Shown here: positions 43,783 to 52,702 of the stretch, in pieces
Layout: each line of letters begins with the position of its first letter
How positions within the stretch are numbered: position 1 is the first letter of the stretch
Notes under the pieces: model-generated
Database searches by the model: none
Seen by the model: the letters and a program-made list of their open reading frames with translations, nothing else
What the model was told of the DNA's origin: nothing
Position numbers and translations under genes: made by a program
From: Methyloversatilis sp.
GTDB lineage: Bacteria; Pseudomonadota; Gammaproteobacteria; Burkholderiales; Rhodocyclaceae
Direction of reading: 5' to 3'
DNA length: 64,000 bases
Assembly (NCBI GenBank): GCA_016791045.1
Contig: JAEUNO010000014.1
Span: 1 to 64,000, forward strand

Positions 43783-44076
43783 TTAGTGGCGACCACGCCA
43801 GTAGCCTGGCTTGCGACGCTGATGCGCGATGGCAATGACTCGGATTTCTTCCGGAAGCAGCAAGTAGACGATGCTGTATGGAAAGCGGCGCAGAGGCATG
43901 CGGCGGTTTGTGCCGCGCCAAGATGCGCCGAGTTCTGGCTGCATGCGAAGCAGCTCTACCGAGCGCTCAAACTCGGCGATAACTGCAAAGCCAAGCTCGA
44001 TATCCGATTGCTGCGCCTAAAAGCGGGCACCCGCAATGAGTTCTTCCTCCGCCTCGGCCGCGATAGATATCTTCAC
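43783..44076 (-). pseudogene. ParE/RelE-type toxin inactivated by an in-frame amber codon
   Basis: Reading from GTG 44076 (overlapping the antitoxin TGA as GTGA), the frame encodes KISIAAEAEEELIAGARF, then TAG at 44017-44019, then continues in the same frame as AQQSDIELGFAVIAEFERSV and RRFPYSIVYLLLPEEIRVIA to a stop at 43783. Family members have a Tyr or Trp at the amber position (RFY/RWY), so a single TAC or TAT to TAG change explains it. Apart from the stop, the 97-codon toxin looks complete. ParE poisons gyrase and RelE cuts mRNA; which applies is unclear. Confidence 0.82.
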
Positions 44077-44297
44077 TGAAGCGATTGCTTGGCGCGTGCA
44101 ATGGCTTCCTCGATTGGAGAGACTGACATGCGGCCAGCCTCAACTTCGATGACGCGACGCTCAATCTCGACCGCCCAAGCGTCTTCGACTTCTCGCTCGG
44201 TAGCCAGGCTTGCGAGAAGGTGATCGGCCAGAGCTGCGCGATCTTCAGGGGACAACTGGAGAGCTTCGGCTTCGATCGATGCCAGCGGACTGGGCAT
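44073..44297 (-). CDS. Addiction module antitoxin component
   Basis: This 74-residue protein of the putative addiction module family has the core LQLSPEDRAALADHLLASLA and the tail with VEAGRMSVSPIEEAIARAKQSL. It is intact, with ATG 44297 before the conserved start MPSPLASIEAEAL and GGAG-like bases a few positions upstream. Its stop overlaps the start of the toxin relic. With the toxin interrupted, the gene may be a leftover or act on other toxins. Confidence 0.82.
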   Translation of the reverse strand: MPSPLASIEAEALQLSPEDRAALADHLLASLATEREVEDAWAVEIERRVIEVEAGRMSVSPIEEAIARAKQSLQ

Positions 44298-44433
44298 GGT
44301 GATACTCCTGGGAACAAGTACCCGCGCTGTCTGACGGGGTGGCCAGGACGACGCCCAACGAGGCTGTAGAAAAACGCTGTTCTTGAGCATTTTTGCGCGC
44401 TGCATCGCCCCGGGGTATCGCGGACGCCCCGGG

Positions 44434-45180
44434 TCAGGCCGGCTTCACGATGACCTGATTCAGGATTCCGATCACCCCGTCTATCGTCACGGCCAGTTCG
44501 GCGGCGCGGGCGCGCAGGGCTTCGGAGGGGGCGGTGCCGCTGAGGATGACCTTGCCGTCCAGGGTTGCGACGTCGATGTCGAGCGCAGCCAGTTCGGCGT
44601 CTTTCTCGATCAATGCTTCGATCTGTGCGGTGATGACGGCGTCGTCGACCGGCGGAGCGGCGTCGGCGGGTTGTCCGGCGGCGGTTGTCGGGAGGTCGTC
44701 GGCGGCCATGGGGGCCGTCTGCGGCCCGGACGTCGACACGGGGGGCGATTGGGGCCGCGAAGCAGGGCGAGAGTCGGGCAGCGAGTCGGGTCGTGAATCG
44801 GGCCGCATCCCGGTCGCCCATCCCGCCTGTGCCGCTTCGGCAGCCTCGCGTTCCGCTTCGGCACGCGCAAGTTGTGCGTCGCGGCGGATGGCGGCGCGGC
44901 GTTCGGCGCTGGCGTTGATGTCGGCTTCGTATGCGACGCGGCCGGCTTGGGCCTTGACGTCTTCGGCCACCTGTTCGGTCTGGTTCAGCACGATCGCCAG
45001 CTCCTTGTCGACCGTGGGTTCGCTGAGCGCCACCGGTTCTTCCTTCGGGCCGCAGGCGCTGAGCATCAGGCCCAGCAGCACGGCGCCCGTGCAGCGCGCG
45101 AGCGAAGCACGTGTGCCGGCGAAGGGTGAGGCGGCGTTGGGCGGGGCGGCCGCCTGGCCGCGGGTCTGAACGTTCGGCAT
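44434..45180 (-). CDS. BON-domain lipoprotein with proline-serine-rich linker
   Basis: This predicted outer-membrane or periplasmic lipoprotein has 248 residues with lipobox LSAC in GAVLLGLMLSACGPKEE. After a helical charged region (RRDAQLARAEAEREAAEAAQ) comes a low-complexity linker with repeated PDSRP units (RPDSRPDSLPDSRPASRPQS), then a C-terminal BON domain (VITAQIEALIEKDAELAALD, LDGKVILSGTAPSEALRARA). BON domains bind phospholipid and occur in OsmY-like envelope proteins. It lies upstream of, and on the same strand as, another BON lipoprotein gene in reverse order, a probable duplication. Confidence 0.85.
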   Translation of the reverse strand: MPNVQTRGQAAAPPNAASPFAGTRASLARCTGAVLLGLMLSACGPKEEPVALSEPTVDKELAIVLNQTEQVAEDVKAQAGRVAYEADINASAERRAAIRRDAQLARAEAEREAAEAAQAGWATGMRPDSRPDSLPDSRPASRPQSPPVSTSGPQTAPMAADDLPTTAAGQPADAAPPVDDAVITAQIEALIEKDAELAALDIDVATLDGKVILSGTAPSEALRARAAELAVTIDGVIGILNQVIVKPA

Positions 45181-45280
45181 GTCATCTCTCCTCGGGCAAG
45201 AAAATGAGTCAGGACGTCGTTTCAGCCGCGACCGGGGCGGTGCCGCCCGGTCTGCGCGCGACTGGCGATCTGTCGCGGTG

Positions 45281-45784
45281 TCAGCCGGCGGTCACGACCA
45301 GCTGGTTGTCGATGCCGAGCACGCCCTTGACCGAAATGGCCAGTTCGGCGGCGCGGGCGCGGGCGGCTTCGGTCGGGGCGGGGCCGCTCAGCGTGACCTT
45401 GCCGTCGCGGGTGTCGACGTCGATCTTGATGGCGCTCAGATCCGGGTCGCCGGCGAGGCGGGCCGACACGGCGGCGGTGATGGTGGCGTCGTCGATGCGT
45501 TCGCCCATTTCGGTGGCGGTTTCACTGGCCGACGCCTTCACGTCGCCCGCGACCTCGCCCGCCTTCTCCTGCGCCCGGTCGGCAGCGGCTTCGGCGCGTT
45601 CGCCCAGTTCATCGGCCTTCTTTTCGGTGGCGGCGATGGCGCTGTCGAGCTTCTGGCCAATGGTCGCGTCCTGTTCCGGCTGACCGCAGGCGGCGAGCGT
45701 CAGCGCGAGGGCGGCAGCGCTGGCAAGGCGGAAGGCCGGCGTCATCAGGGTGCGGCGTTGCGGGTTGTCGGTGAGGGTGTTCAT
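45281..45784 (-). CDS. BON-domain lipoprotein
   Basis: This 167-residue envelope lipoprotein has lipobox LAAC (AALALTLAACGQPEQ), an alanine- and glutamate-rich helical stretch (ELGERAEAAADRAQEKAGEV) and a C-terminal BON domain (DDATITAAVSARLAGDPDLS, TRDGKVTLSGPAPTEAARAR). The BON domain closely resembles that of the neighbour at 44434 (GVLGIDNQLVV versus GVIGILNQVIV). Role probably in envelope stress; inferred from the family. Confidence 0.86.
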   Translation of the reverse strand: MNTLTDNPQRRTLMTPAFRLASAAALALTLAACGQPEQDATIGQKLDSAIAATEKKADELGERAEAAADRAQEKAGEVAGDVKASASETATEMGERIDDATITAAVSARLAGDPDLSAIKIDVDTRDGKVTLSGPAPTEAARARAAELAISVKGVLGIDNQLVVTAG

Positions 45785-45986
45785 GGGTGTTCTCCTTGCG
45801 TAAGTAGGGTGGCTTCAGGCTTGCGCTTCAGCCATGGCGTCACTGTAGGCGGGCGGGGCGGCGCTGCCTGTCGGTGCAGCCGACACCCCGTGTAGGACGA
45901 CGCGGACCTGATCCGCTCGCACTGCGGTGACGCGGCAGGCCGGCGCTGTGGTCAAATCGCAGCTGTTTCCACGTCAGCCATCCGAC

Positions 45987-47762
45987 ATGAGCGCCGTCCG
46001 CTACCGCATCACGCCCAGCCATCCCGAAGCCCACCTGTTCGAGGTCGAGATCGATATCGCCGATCCGGCGCCCGACGGCCAGCGGTTGTCGCTGCCGGCC
46101 TGGATTCCCGGCAGCTACATGATTCGCGAGTTCGCGCGCCACATCGTGCGCATCGAAGCGCGCGACGGCATCCGCGCGGTGCCGCTGACCAAGATCGACA
46201 AGCACACCTGGCAGGCCGCGCCGTGCGAGGGCGTGCTGCGCGTGCGCTACGAGGTGTATGCGTGGGACCTGTCGGTGCGCGCCGCGCATCTCGACACCAC
46301 GCACGGCTTCTTCAACGGCTCCAGCGTGTTCCTGATGGTGCACGGCGCCGAGCAGCAGCCGTGCGAGGTGGACATCCGCCCGCCCGCCGGGCGCACCTAC
46401 AAGGAATGGCGGGTGGCGACGACGCTGCCCGAGGCGGGCGGGCGCGCCGGTGCCAGGCGGCACGGCTTCGGGCTTTACCGCGCGGCGGGTTACGACGAGC
46501 TGATCGATCATCCGGTCGAAATGGGCAGCTTCGCGCTGCACACCTTCAAGGCCTGCGGCGTGCCGCACGAGGTGGCGATCACCGGCCACCACGACATCGA
46601 CGCCGCGCGCCTGTGCGAAGACCTGCGCCGCATCTGCGAGTGGCAGATCCGGCTGTTCGGCGAGCCGGCGCCGTTCGAGCGCTACGTGTTTCTGGTCATG
46701 GCGGTCGGCGATGGCTACGGTGGGCTGGAGCACCGGTCGAGCACCGCGCTGCTGTGTTCGCGCAACGACCTGCCGGCGCCCGGCGCCGGCGCGATGTCGG
46801 ACGCGTATCGCGGCTTTCTCGGCCTGTGCAGCCACGAGTATTTCCACTCGTGGAACATCAAGCGCATCAAGCCGGCTGCGTTCGAGCCCTACGACCTGTC
46901 GCGCGAAAACTACACTCGCCTGCTGTGGGCCTTCGAAGGCTTCACCTCGTACTACGACGATCTGGCGCTGGTGCGCTCGGGCGTCATCACGCAGGACGAC
47001 TACTTCAAGCTGCTGGCCAAGACGGTCACCCAGGTGATGCGCGGCGGCGGCCGGCTCAAGCAGAGCCTGGCCGATTCGTCGTTCGACGCCTGGGTGAAGT
47101 ACTACCGTCAGGACGAGAACGCGCCCAATGCCATCGTCAGCTACTACACCAAGGGTGCGCTGGTCGCGCTGGCGCTCGATCTCACGCTGCGCAGCAAGAC
47201 GCGCGGCGCCGTGTCGCTCGACGACGTGATGCGCCGCCTGTGGCTCGAACACGGCCAGACCGGTATCGGCGTGCCGGAAGACGGCGTGCGCCGCGCCGCC
47301 GAAGCGGTGAGCGGGCTCAAGCTGAAGAAGTTTTTCGTCGAGGCGACCGAAGGCACGGAAGACCTGCCGCTCGACGACCTGCTGCGCGCAGTCGGTGTCG
47401 AGCTCACCTTCGAAGCCGCCGGCACCTCGCCGGTGCTCGGTGTGAAGACCGCCAACGAGGGCGACACCGTGAAGCTCACCCAGGTGCTCGACCACGGCGC
47501 CGCACAGCGCGCCGGCCTGTCTGCCGGCGATGTGCTGGTCGCGCTCGACAACCTGCGCATCACCGCCGGCTCGCTCGACAACCTGCTCAAGCGCCGCCAG
47601 CCGGGCGACGAAGTCAAGATCAACGCCTTCCGCCGCGACGAACTGATGAAATTCCGCGTCCGCCTCGACCCCGCCCCCGCCGATCAGGCGAAGATCGCCC
47701 CCGCCCCCCGCGTCAGCGCCCCGGCAAAAGCACTGCTGAAACAGTGGCTCGGCCGGGGTTGA
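45987..47762 (+). CDS. M61-family glycyl aminopeptidase with PDZ domain
   Basis: This cytoplasmic zinc metallopeptidase has 591 residues. The zinc motif HEYFHSWN followed by IKRIKP and the downstream glutamate in LLWAFEGFTSYYDDL are the M61 signatures; the N-terminal beta domain (YRITPSHPEAHLFEVEIDI, WIPGSYMIREFARHI) is typical. A C-terminal PDZ domain (DHGAAQRAGLSAGDVLVALD) follows. No signal peptide. ATG 45987 (MSAVRYRITPSH) fits homologues better than 45927. Confidence 0.92.
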   Translation: MSAVRYRITPSHPEAHLFEVEIDIADPAPDGQRLSLPAWIPGSYMIREFARHIVRIEARDGIRAVPLTKIDKHTWQAAPCEGVLRVRYEVYAWDLSVRAAHLDTTHGFFNGSSVFLMVHGAEQQPCEVDIRPPAGRTYKEWRVATTLPEAGGRAGARRHGFGLYRAAGYDELIDHPVEMGSFALHTFKACGVPHEVAITGHHDIDAARLCEDLRRICEWQIRLFGEPAPFERYVFLVMAVGDGYGGLEHRSSTALLCSRNDLPAPGAGAMSDAYRGFLGLCSHEYFHSWNIKRIKPAAFEPYDLSRENYTRLLWAFEGFTSYYDDLALVRSGVITQDDYFKLLAKTVTQVMRGGGRLKQSLADSSFDAWVKYYRQDENAPNAIVSYYTKGALVALALDLTLRSKTRGAVSLDDVMRRLWLEHGQTGIGVPEDGVRRAAEAVSGLKLKKFFVEATEGTEDLPLDDLLRAVGVELTFEAAGTSPVLGVKTANEGDTVKLTQVLDHGAAQRAGLSAGDVLVALDNLRITAGSLDNLLKRRQPGDEVKINAFRRDELMKFRVRLDPAPADQAKIAPAPRVSAPAKALLKQWLGRG

Positions 47763-47827
47763 TTGCGGGATAGCGGCGGTATCGTCGACGCGCTGCGATC
47801 CGTGCGGTGATCACACGACATCGCTCG

Positions 47828-48345
47828 TTCGGAGACGGCTCGCGATTCCGTCCTCCAAACACGTATCTGCGCACGATCAACGCACCAATCGCGACCGGGG
47901 GTCGCTCCTACAGGGGCGGCGCGGTTTTTGTAGGAGCGAGCCCCGCTCGCGATCCCACCCTCTGAACACGTGCCGGCGCATGATCAACGCACCGATCGCG
48001 ACCGGGGGGCGCTCCTGCCGGTGCGGCACGTTCTTGTAGGAGCGAGCCCCGCTCGCGATCCCACCCTCTGAACACACGCCGGCGCACGATCAACGCACCA
48101 ATCGCGACCACGGGTCGCTCCTACAGGTGCGGCACGGTTTTTGTAGGAGCGAGCCCTGCTCGCGATTCCGCCCCCTGAACACGCGCCGGCGCATGATCGA
48201 CGCGCCGATCGCGACCACGGGTCGCTCCTACAGGGGTGGCACGTTCTTGTAGGAGCGGGCCCGGCTCGCGATCCCGTCCTCCAAACACGCGCCGGCGCAT
48301 GATCGACGCGCCGATCGCGACCACGGGTCGCTCCTGCAGGGGGCC
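47828..48345 (-). repeat. Palindromic repeat array 2, five units of 106-107 bp, inverted orientation
   Basis: This is the same unit family as arrays 1 and 4, but oriented on the opposite strand. TCGCTCC-type elements occur at 47902, 48009, 48115, 48222 and 48328, spaced 107, 106, 107 and 106 bp. It lies between convergent genes. The frames across it are repeat by-products. Confidence 0.88.
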
Positions 48346-48510
48346 GCACGGTTCTGTGGATACTCCGGTTGCCGTCAATTCTCCTGAGAGGGGATTTGAC
48401 AACGGTGACGCGGAATCGAAGGGTGTGTTGTTGCGTATGCAAGCCCGGATGCGGGTGAGCATTTTGCGCATGAGCGAACATTGCGCCTGGATCTTTTCTT
48501 CCAAGCGCGA

Positions 48511-48657
48511 TCAGTCGCTGATGAAGGCACGTCCGTGTTCATCGTGCAGGGACGCACTCAGCGAAGGCATGAACAAGGCGGCGCGCTGCAAGCGTTCTAT
48601 GCGTTGATCAAGTCGCGCGATCCGCTCTTCGTCGTCCTCGATGAACGGCAACATCAT
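48511..48657 (-). CDS. Possible small charged coiled-coil protein or gene remnant
   Basis: A 48-residue frame reads MMLPFIEDDEERIARLDQRI and continues with a heptad-like, charged helix ending HGRAFISD. After its TGA the same frame continues plausibly (SRLEEKIQAQCSLMRKMLTR) before entering the repeat array, so this may be the 5-prime part of a larger gene cut by a stop. No strong ribosome site and no family recognised. Confidence 0.3.
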   Translation of the reverse strand: MMLPFIEDDEERIARLDQRIERLQRAALFMPSLSASLHDEHGRAFISD

Positions 48658-48699
48658 CGCCCTGGCTCGCCGCCCGTGGAGCCGGTCGGCCATGCAGGG

Positions 48700-48780
48700 C
48701 CGACCGTGGGACGGCTCCTGCGAAAACCGCGACGGTGTTGCCCTTCGCAGGAGCGGACCCTGTCCGCGATCGACGCGTTG
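48700..48780 (+). repeat. Isolated variant of the palindromic repeat family
   Basis: CGACCGTGGGACGGCTCCTGCG and, 40 bases on, CGCAGGAGCGGACCCTGTCCGCG form one inverted pair like the array units but with altered loops (GGACCCTGTCC in place of GACCCCCGGTC). The remaining sequence between 48350 and 48839 shows nothing else beyond the small frame noted. Confidence 0.55.
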
Positions 48781-48839
48781 AAGACACGGCTTGGCTTGTC
48801 TGCGGGTCAGGCGGCCTTCCCCGCGCCGCATCGCGCTGT

Positions 48840-49412
48840 TCAGCGGCCCAGCTTGCGCGCGGCGCTGACGCCGATCAGACCGATGCCGGCGAGCATGAGC
48901 ATCCACTCGCGCGGTTCCGGCACGGCGGGGGTCGTGGCGAGGTCGAGGGTGAAGCGGTCGCCGGCGGAGAGGCCGGAAAAGCCGATGCGCCAGTCGACCA
49001 GACCGTCTTCGATGAAGGGGTTGCCGAAGTAGAACTCGGCCACCGGTGCGCCGGCGAAGTAGTCGCTGGACAGCAGCTCGCCATTCACCGTGGTGGCCCG
49101 CAACGAGCCGGCGAACACCGAGATCGGCGCGCCACCGGTTGTCAGCGTGAAGGACCCGATGCCGAAGCCGCTGACGTCGCGCAGGATGGCGTTCACGTCG
49201 ACGCCACCGGCCGTGATGTCGTCGGCGTCGAGCACGAAGCTGAAGCTCAGCGGATCGTTGTTCAGCAGTGAAATGTCGAGTGCGATGAACGACGGCGTGC
49301 TGAACGACGCGTCAAGCAGGTTGCCGTTCAGCGTGGCGCTTTCCAGCGTGACGGCGTGGGCGGGCAGGGCGATCGAGAAAGCAGCGCAGAGGGCGGGCAG
49401 GAGCTTGTTCAT
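48840..49412 (-). CDS. PEP-CTERM sorting domain protein
   Basis: This 190-residue exported protein has a signal peptide (NKLLPALCAAFSIALPAHAV), a beta-rich middle of unknown function, and the exosortase sorting tail: VPEPREWMLMLAGIGLIGV followed by SAARKLGR, that is a PEP motif, a membrane helix and a basic end. Such proteins are processed by an exosortase, often for cell-surface delivery alongside exopolysaccharide. The exosortase itself is not in the window. ATG 49412 chosen for the signal peptide. Confidence 0.9.
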   Translation of the reverse strand: MNKLLPALCAAFSIALPAHAVTLESATLNGNLLDASFSTPSFIALDISLLNNDPLSFSFVLDADDITAGGVDVNAILRDVSGFGIGSFTLTTGGAPISVFAGSLRATTVNGELLSSDYFAGAPVAEFYFGNPFIEDGLVDWRIGFSGLSAGDRFTLDLATTPAVPEPREWMLMLAGIGLIGVSAARKLGR

Positions 49413-49575
49413 CGGACGTATTCCGGAAGGTGGCGAGATTGGCCCGGACGATAGAGCGCGCATGTGACAGCGGCGTGTCGTTTGGCTGAACCTGCGGTCA
49501 ACAATCCGTCATCGGTGTGTCACCCGCGCTCACCACACTCCGCGGCGTTCATCGTCCATCGCCCGGAGTGCTTCC

Positions 49576-51255
49576 ATGCCCAGCAACATGTTTTCCCGCC
49601 GCGACTTCATGCGCGGCGTCGGTGCCGGCGCGCTCGCCGGTTCGGCCGTCGTCCGCTCGGCCAGTGCGCTGGCCGCGCCCGGCAGCCTGTTCCAGCACGG
49701 TGTGGCGAGCGGCGATCCGCTGACCGACCGCGTCATCATCTGGACCCGCGTCACGCCGACCCGCCCGGGCACGGTCGCCGTGCTGTGGGAGGTGGCGCTC
49801 GACGCCGCCTTCGCGCGCATCATCCGCCGCGGCCGCGTGCTGACCGGCGCCGACATCGACTACACGGTGAAGGCCGACGTGCTCGGCCTGCCGGCGAATG
49901 CCCGCCTGCACTATCGCTTCCGCGCCGAGGGCCAGCTGTCGCCCGCCGGGCGCACGCGCACGCTGCCGGCCGGCGCCATCGAGCAGATCAAGCTGGCTGT
50001 GCTGTCCTGTTCCAACTTCCCGGCCGGCTACTTCAACGTGTATGCCGAAGTGGCGAAGCTGAACGATCTGCACGCCGCTGTGCATCTGGGCGACTACATC
50101 TACGAATACTCGCGCAGCGGCTACGCTTCGCAGGACGCCGCCGCGCTGGGCCGCGTGTCCGAGCCGGCCGACGAAATCATCACGCTGGACGACTACCGCA
50201 TCCGTCACGCGCAGTACCGCACCGACGTCGATCTGCAGGCGATGCACGCCGCACTGCCGGTCATCGCGGTGTGGGACGACCACGAAATCACCAATGACAC
50301 CTGGCGCGAAGGCGCGGAAAACCATACCGAAGGCGTCGAAGGCGTGTTCGCCGAGCGCCGCGCCGCGGCCATCCGTGCGTATCACGAGTGGATGCCGACC
50401 CGCCTGCCGGATCCGGCGCGCCCGGACCGCATCTACCGCAGCTTCCGCTTCGGCAACCTGCTGTCGCTGCACATGCTGGACACCCGGGTCATCGGTCGGG
50501 ACCCGCAGATGGATTACGCAGACTATTTCGGCGCGAGCGGCTTCGACACCGCGCGCTTCACTGCCGACCTGACCGACCCGAACCGCACGCTGCTCGGTGC
50601 CGAACAGAACGACTGGCTCGGCCTGCAACTGGCGCAGTCGGACACCACCTGGGACATGCTCGGCCAGCAGGTGCTGATGGGCCGCATGAACATTCCGGCG
50701 CCGCTGGTGCTGGGCCAGGTCAGCTTCACGCAGTACAGCGCGCTGCTGTTCAAGGCGCAGACCGCACCGGCGACGCTGACGCCGCAGGAAGAGGCGGTGC
50801 TCGCGCAACCGGCCATTCCGTACAACCTCGATGCGTGGGACGGCTACGCCATCGCCCGTGAAACCCTGCTCGGCACCGCTCGCGCGCTGGACAAGAACCT
50901 GGTCGTGCTGGCCGGCGATACGCACAACGCCTGGGCCAGCGATCTGACCGATTTCGCGGGCAACCGCGTCGGCGTCGAATTCGCCACGTCGTCGGTCACC
51001 TCGCCCGGCTTCGAAGCGTACTTTCCGGCCGAAAACCCGCTCGCCGTCGCCGCCGGCCTGACCCAGATCATCGGTCCGCTGCAGTACGCCGACACCGCCC
51101 GCCGCGGCTTCATGCTGGTCACCGTCACCGCGCAGGCCTGCCGCGCCGAATGGCGCTATGTCAGCACCGTGAAGAGCCGCAGCTACACCGTGGCGACCGG
51201 CCCCGCACTGCGCATGCTCCCGGGCGCTGCAAACCGTCGTCTGATACCGGGCTGA
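49576..51255 (+). CDS. phoD: Alkaline phosphatase D (PhoD-type phosphodiesterase/phosphatase)
   Basis: This Tat-exported phosphatase scavenges phosphate from organic esters. The 559-residue product starts with a twin-arginine signal (FSRRDFMRGVGAGALAGSAV), then an N-terminal domain (FQHGVASGDPLTDRVIIWTR) and the metallophosphatase core with metal-site motifs HLGDYIYEYS, WDDHEITND and VLAGDTHNAWASDL. Full length for the family. Confidence 0.93.
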   Translation: MPSNMFSRRDFMRGVGAGALAGSAVVRSASALAAPGSLFQHGVASGDPLTDRVIIWTRVTPTRPGTVAVLWEVALDAAFARIIRRGRVLTGADIDYTVKADVLGLPANARLHYRFRAEGQLSPAGRTRTLPAGAIEQIKLAVLSCSNFPAGYFNVYAEVAKLNDLHAAVHLGDYIYEYSRSGYASQDAAALGRVSEPADEIITLDDYRIRHAQYRTDVDLQAMHAALPVIAVWDDHEITNDTWREGAENHTEGVEGVFAERRAAAIRAYHEWMPTRLPDPARPDRIYRSFRFGNLLSLHMLDTRVIGRDPQMDYADYFGASGFDTARFTADLTDPNRTLLGAEQNDWLGLQLAQSDTTWDMLGQQVLMGRMNIPAPLVLGQVSFTQYSALLFKAQTAPATLTPQEEAVLAQPAIPYNLDAWDGYAIARETLLGTARALDKNLVVLAGDTHNAWASDLTDFAGNRVGVEFATSSVTSPGFEAYFPAENPLAVAAGLTQIIGPLQYADTARRGFMLVTVTAQACRAEWRYVSTVKSRSYTVATGPALRMLPGAANRRLIPG

Positions 51256-51280
51256 TCTGGCAGCGCGCGGCTTTGAAGAG

Positions 51281-51650
51281 GCGATCCACCGATCGCGAAT
51301 CGGCGCCCTGTAAGGTGAAGGCGCTGGATCGACGTGGGTATTCGCGATCAATGGATCGCTCCTACAGGTGTTGCACCGGGCGAAGGTGGTAGCGACGGCG
51401 ATTTCTTGCAGGAGCGATCCACCGATCGCGAATCGGCGCCCTGCAAGGTGAAGGCGCTGGATCGACGTGGGTATTCGCGACCAATGGATCGCTCCTACAG
51501 GTCTTGCACCGGGCGACGGTGGTCGCGACGGCGATGTCTTGCAGGCGCGATCCACGGATCGCGAATCGGCGCCCTGCAAGGTGAAGGCGCTGGATCGACG
51601 CGGGGCATTCGCGATCAATGGATCGCTCCTACAGGGGGGGCATCAGGTCG
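51281..51650 (+). repeat. Palindromic repeat array 3, different family, 133-bp period
   Basis: GCGATCCAC(C/G)GATCGCGAAT occurs at 51281, 51414 and 51547, exactly 133 bp apart, each followed by CGGCGCCCTGCAAGGTGAAG and, facing back, AATGGATCGCTCCTACAG. It shares the GGAGCGAT core with arrays 1, 2 and 4 but the loops and spacers differ. It fills the 421-bp gap between convergent phoD and the pirin gene, and I see nothing else there. Confidence 0.88.
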
Positions 51651-51676
51651 CGATCGTCGCGGCCTCCGTGCGTGAT

Positions 51677-52558
51677 TCAGCCCGGCAGGGGGATGAATTC
51701 CGCATTGTCGTGTGGCGGCAACGCGATGCGACCGGCCTGCCAGTCGGCCTTGGCCTGGTCGATGCGTTCCTTGCGCGACGACACGAAGTTCCACCAGATG
51801 TGTCGCGGGCCGACCGGCTCGCCGCCGAGCAGCATGACGGTCGAAGGCTCGACCGCCTGCAGCGAGCCCTTTGCGTCGCGCGCAAGCACGGCCATCTGGC
51901 CGGCGGTGAAGGTGTGGCCGGCGACGTCGATGCTGCCCGACACGACATAGAGGGCCCGCTCGGCATGCGCCTCGGGCAGCGCCAGACGCGCGCCCGGCTG
52001 CAGTGCGGCATGCACGTAGAACAGCGGTGAATGCGTTCTGACCGGGCTGCGCAGGCCGTAGGCCTCGCCTGCGATGAGGCGCATCCAGACGCCGTTATCC
52101 TCGGCCACCGGCAGCGCGTCGGCGGCATAGGTGTCGAACGCCGGATCGCATTCTTCGTCCGTCTCCGGCAAGGCCACCCAGGACTGCAGCAGCTCCAGGC
52201 CGCCGCCGGCGAATGACGCCGGGTGCTCGAAGCGCTCCGAATGCGAAATGCCGCGCCCGGCGGTCATCCAGTTCACCTCGCCCGGGCGGATCACCTGCGT
52301 GACGCCCAGGCTGTCGCGATGCGTCATCTGACCGCCGAGCAGATAGCTCACCGTCGACAGGCCGATGTGCGGATGCGGTCGCACGTCGGCGGCGCGCACG
52401 GCGTCGGCGGCAATGGTCAGCGGCCCGGCGTGGTCGAGGAAAATGAAGGGGCCGACCATGCGGTGCTTCGAATACGGCAGCACGCGGCGCACCACGAGGC
52501 CATTGCCCAGGTCGGCGTGGCGCGCGGCGATGACGATTTCGATCGGGCTGTCGTTCAT
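51677..52558 (-). CDS. Pirin family protein
   Basis: This bicupin protein has 293 residues. The N-terminal cupin carries the pirin metal-binding pattern: RPHPHIGLSTVSYLLGG, MTHRDSLG and MTAGRGISHSERF (two His, another His, Glu). Pirins are variously quercetinases or redox-linked regulators; the substrate is unknown. ATG 52558 (MNDSPIEIVIAARHADLG) fits family starts; 52630 would add an unlikely extension. Confidence 0.92.
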   Translation of the reverse strand: MNDSPIEIVIAARHADLGNGLVVRRVLPYSKHRMVGPFIFLDHAGPLTIAADAVRAADVRPHPHIGLSTVSYLLGGQMTHRDSLGVTQVIRPGEVNWMTAGRGISHSERFEHPASFAGGGLELLQSWVALPETDEECDPAFDTYAADALPVAEDNGVWMRLIAGEAYGLRSPVRTHSPLFYVHAALQPGARLALPEAHAERALYVVSGSIDVAGHTFTAGQMAVLARDAKGSLQAVEPSTVMLLGGEPVGPRHIWWNFVSSRKERIDQAKADWQAGRIALPPHDNAEFIPLPG

Positions 52559-52702
52559 GGGGGGGGTCCGGAAGGCGTGTCGAAGGCGGATGGTAGGTCG
52601 GCCCGCGGGCGCCGTGTTACATCCGGACATGCTTCAGCGTGAAATGCATCGCGACATTCCGGGTCCATCAGCCACATGCCTACAAAAACGGGAGGACTCA
52701 GC

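Noticed and set aside
43786-44079. A 97-codon plus-strand frame across the toxin relic
   Set aside because: It is the exact antisense of the ParE-type sequence, which has recognisable family motifs and couples to the antitoxin.
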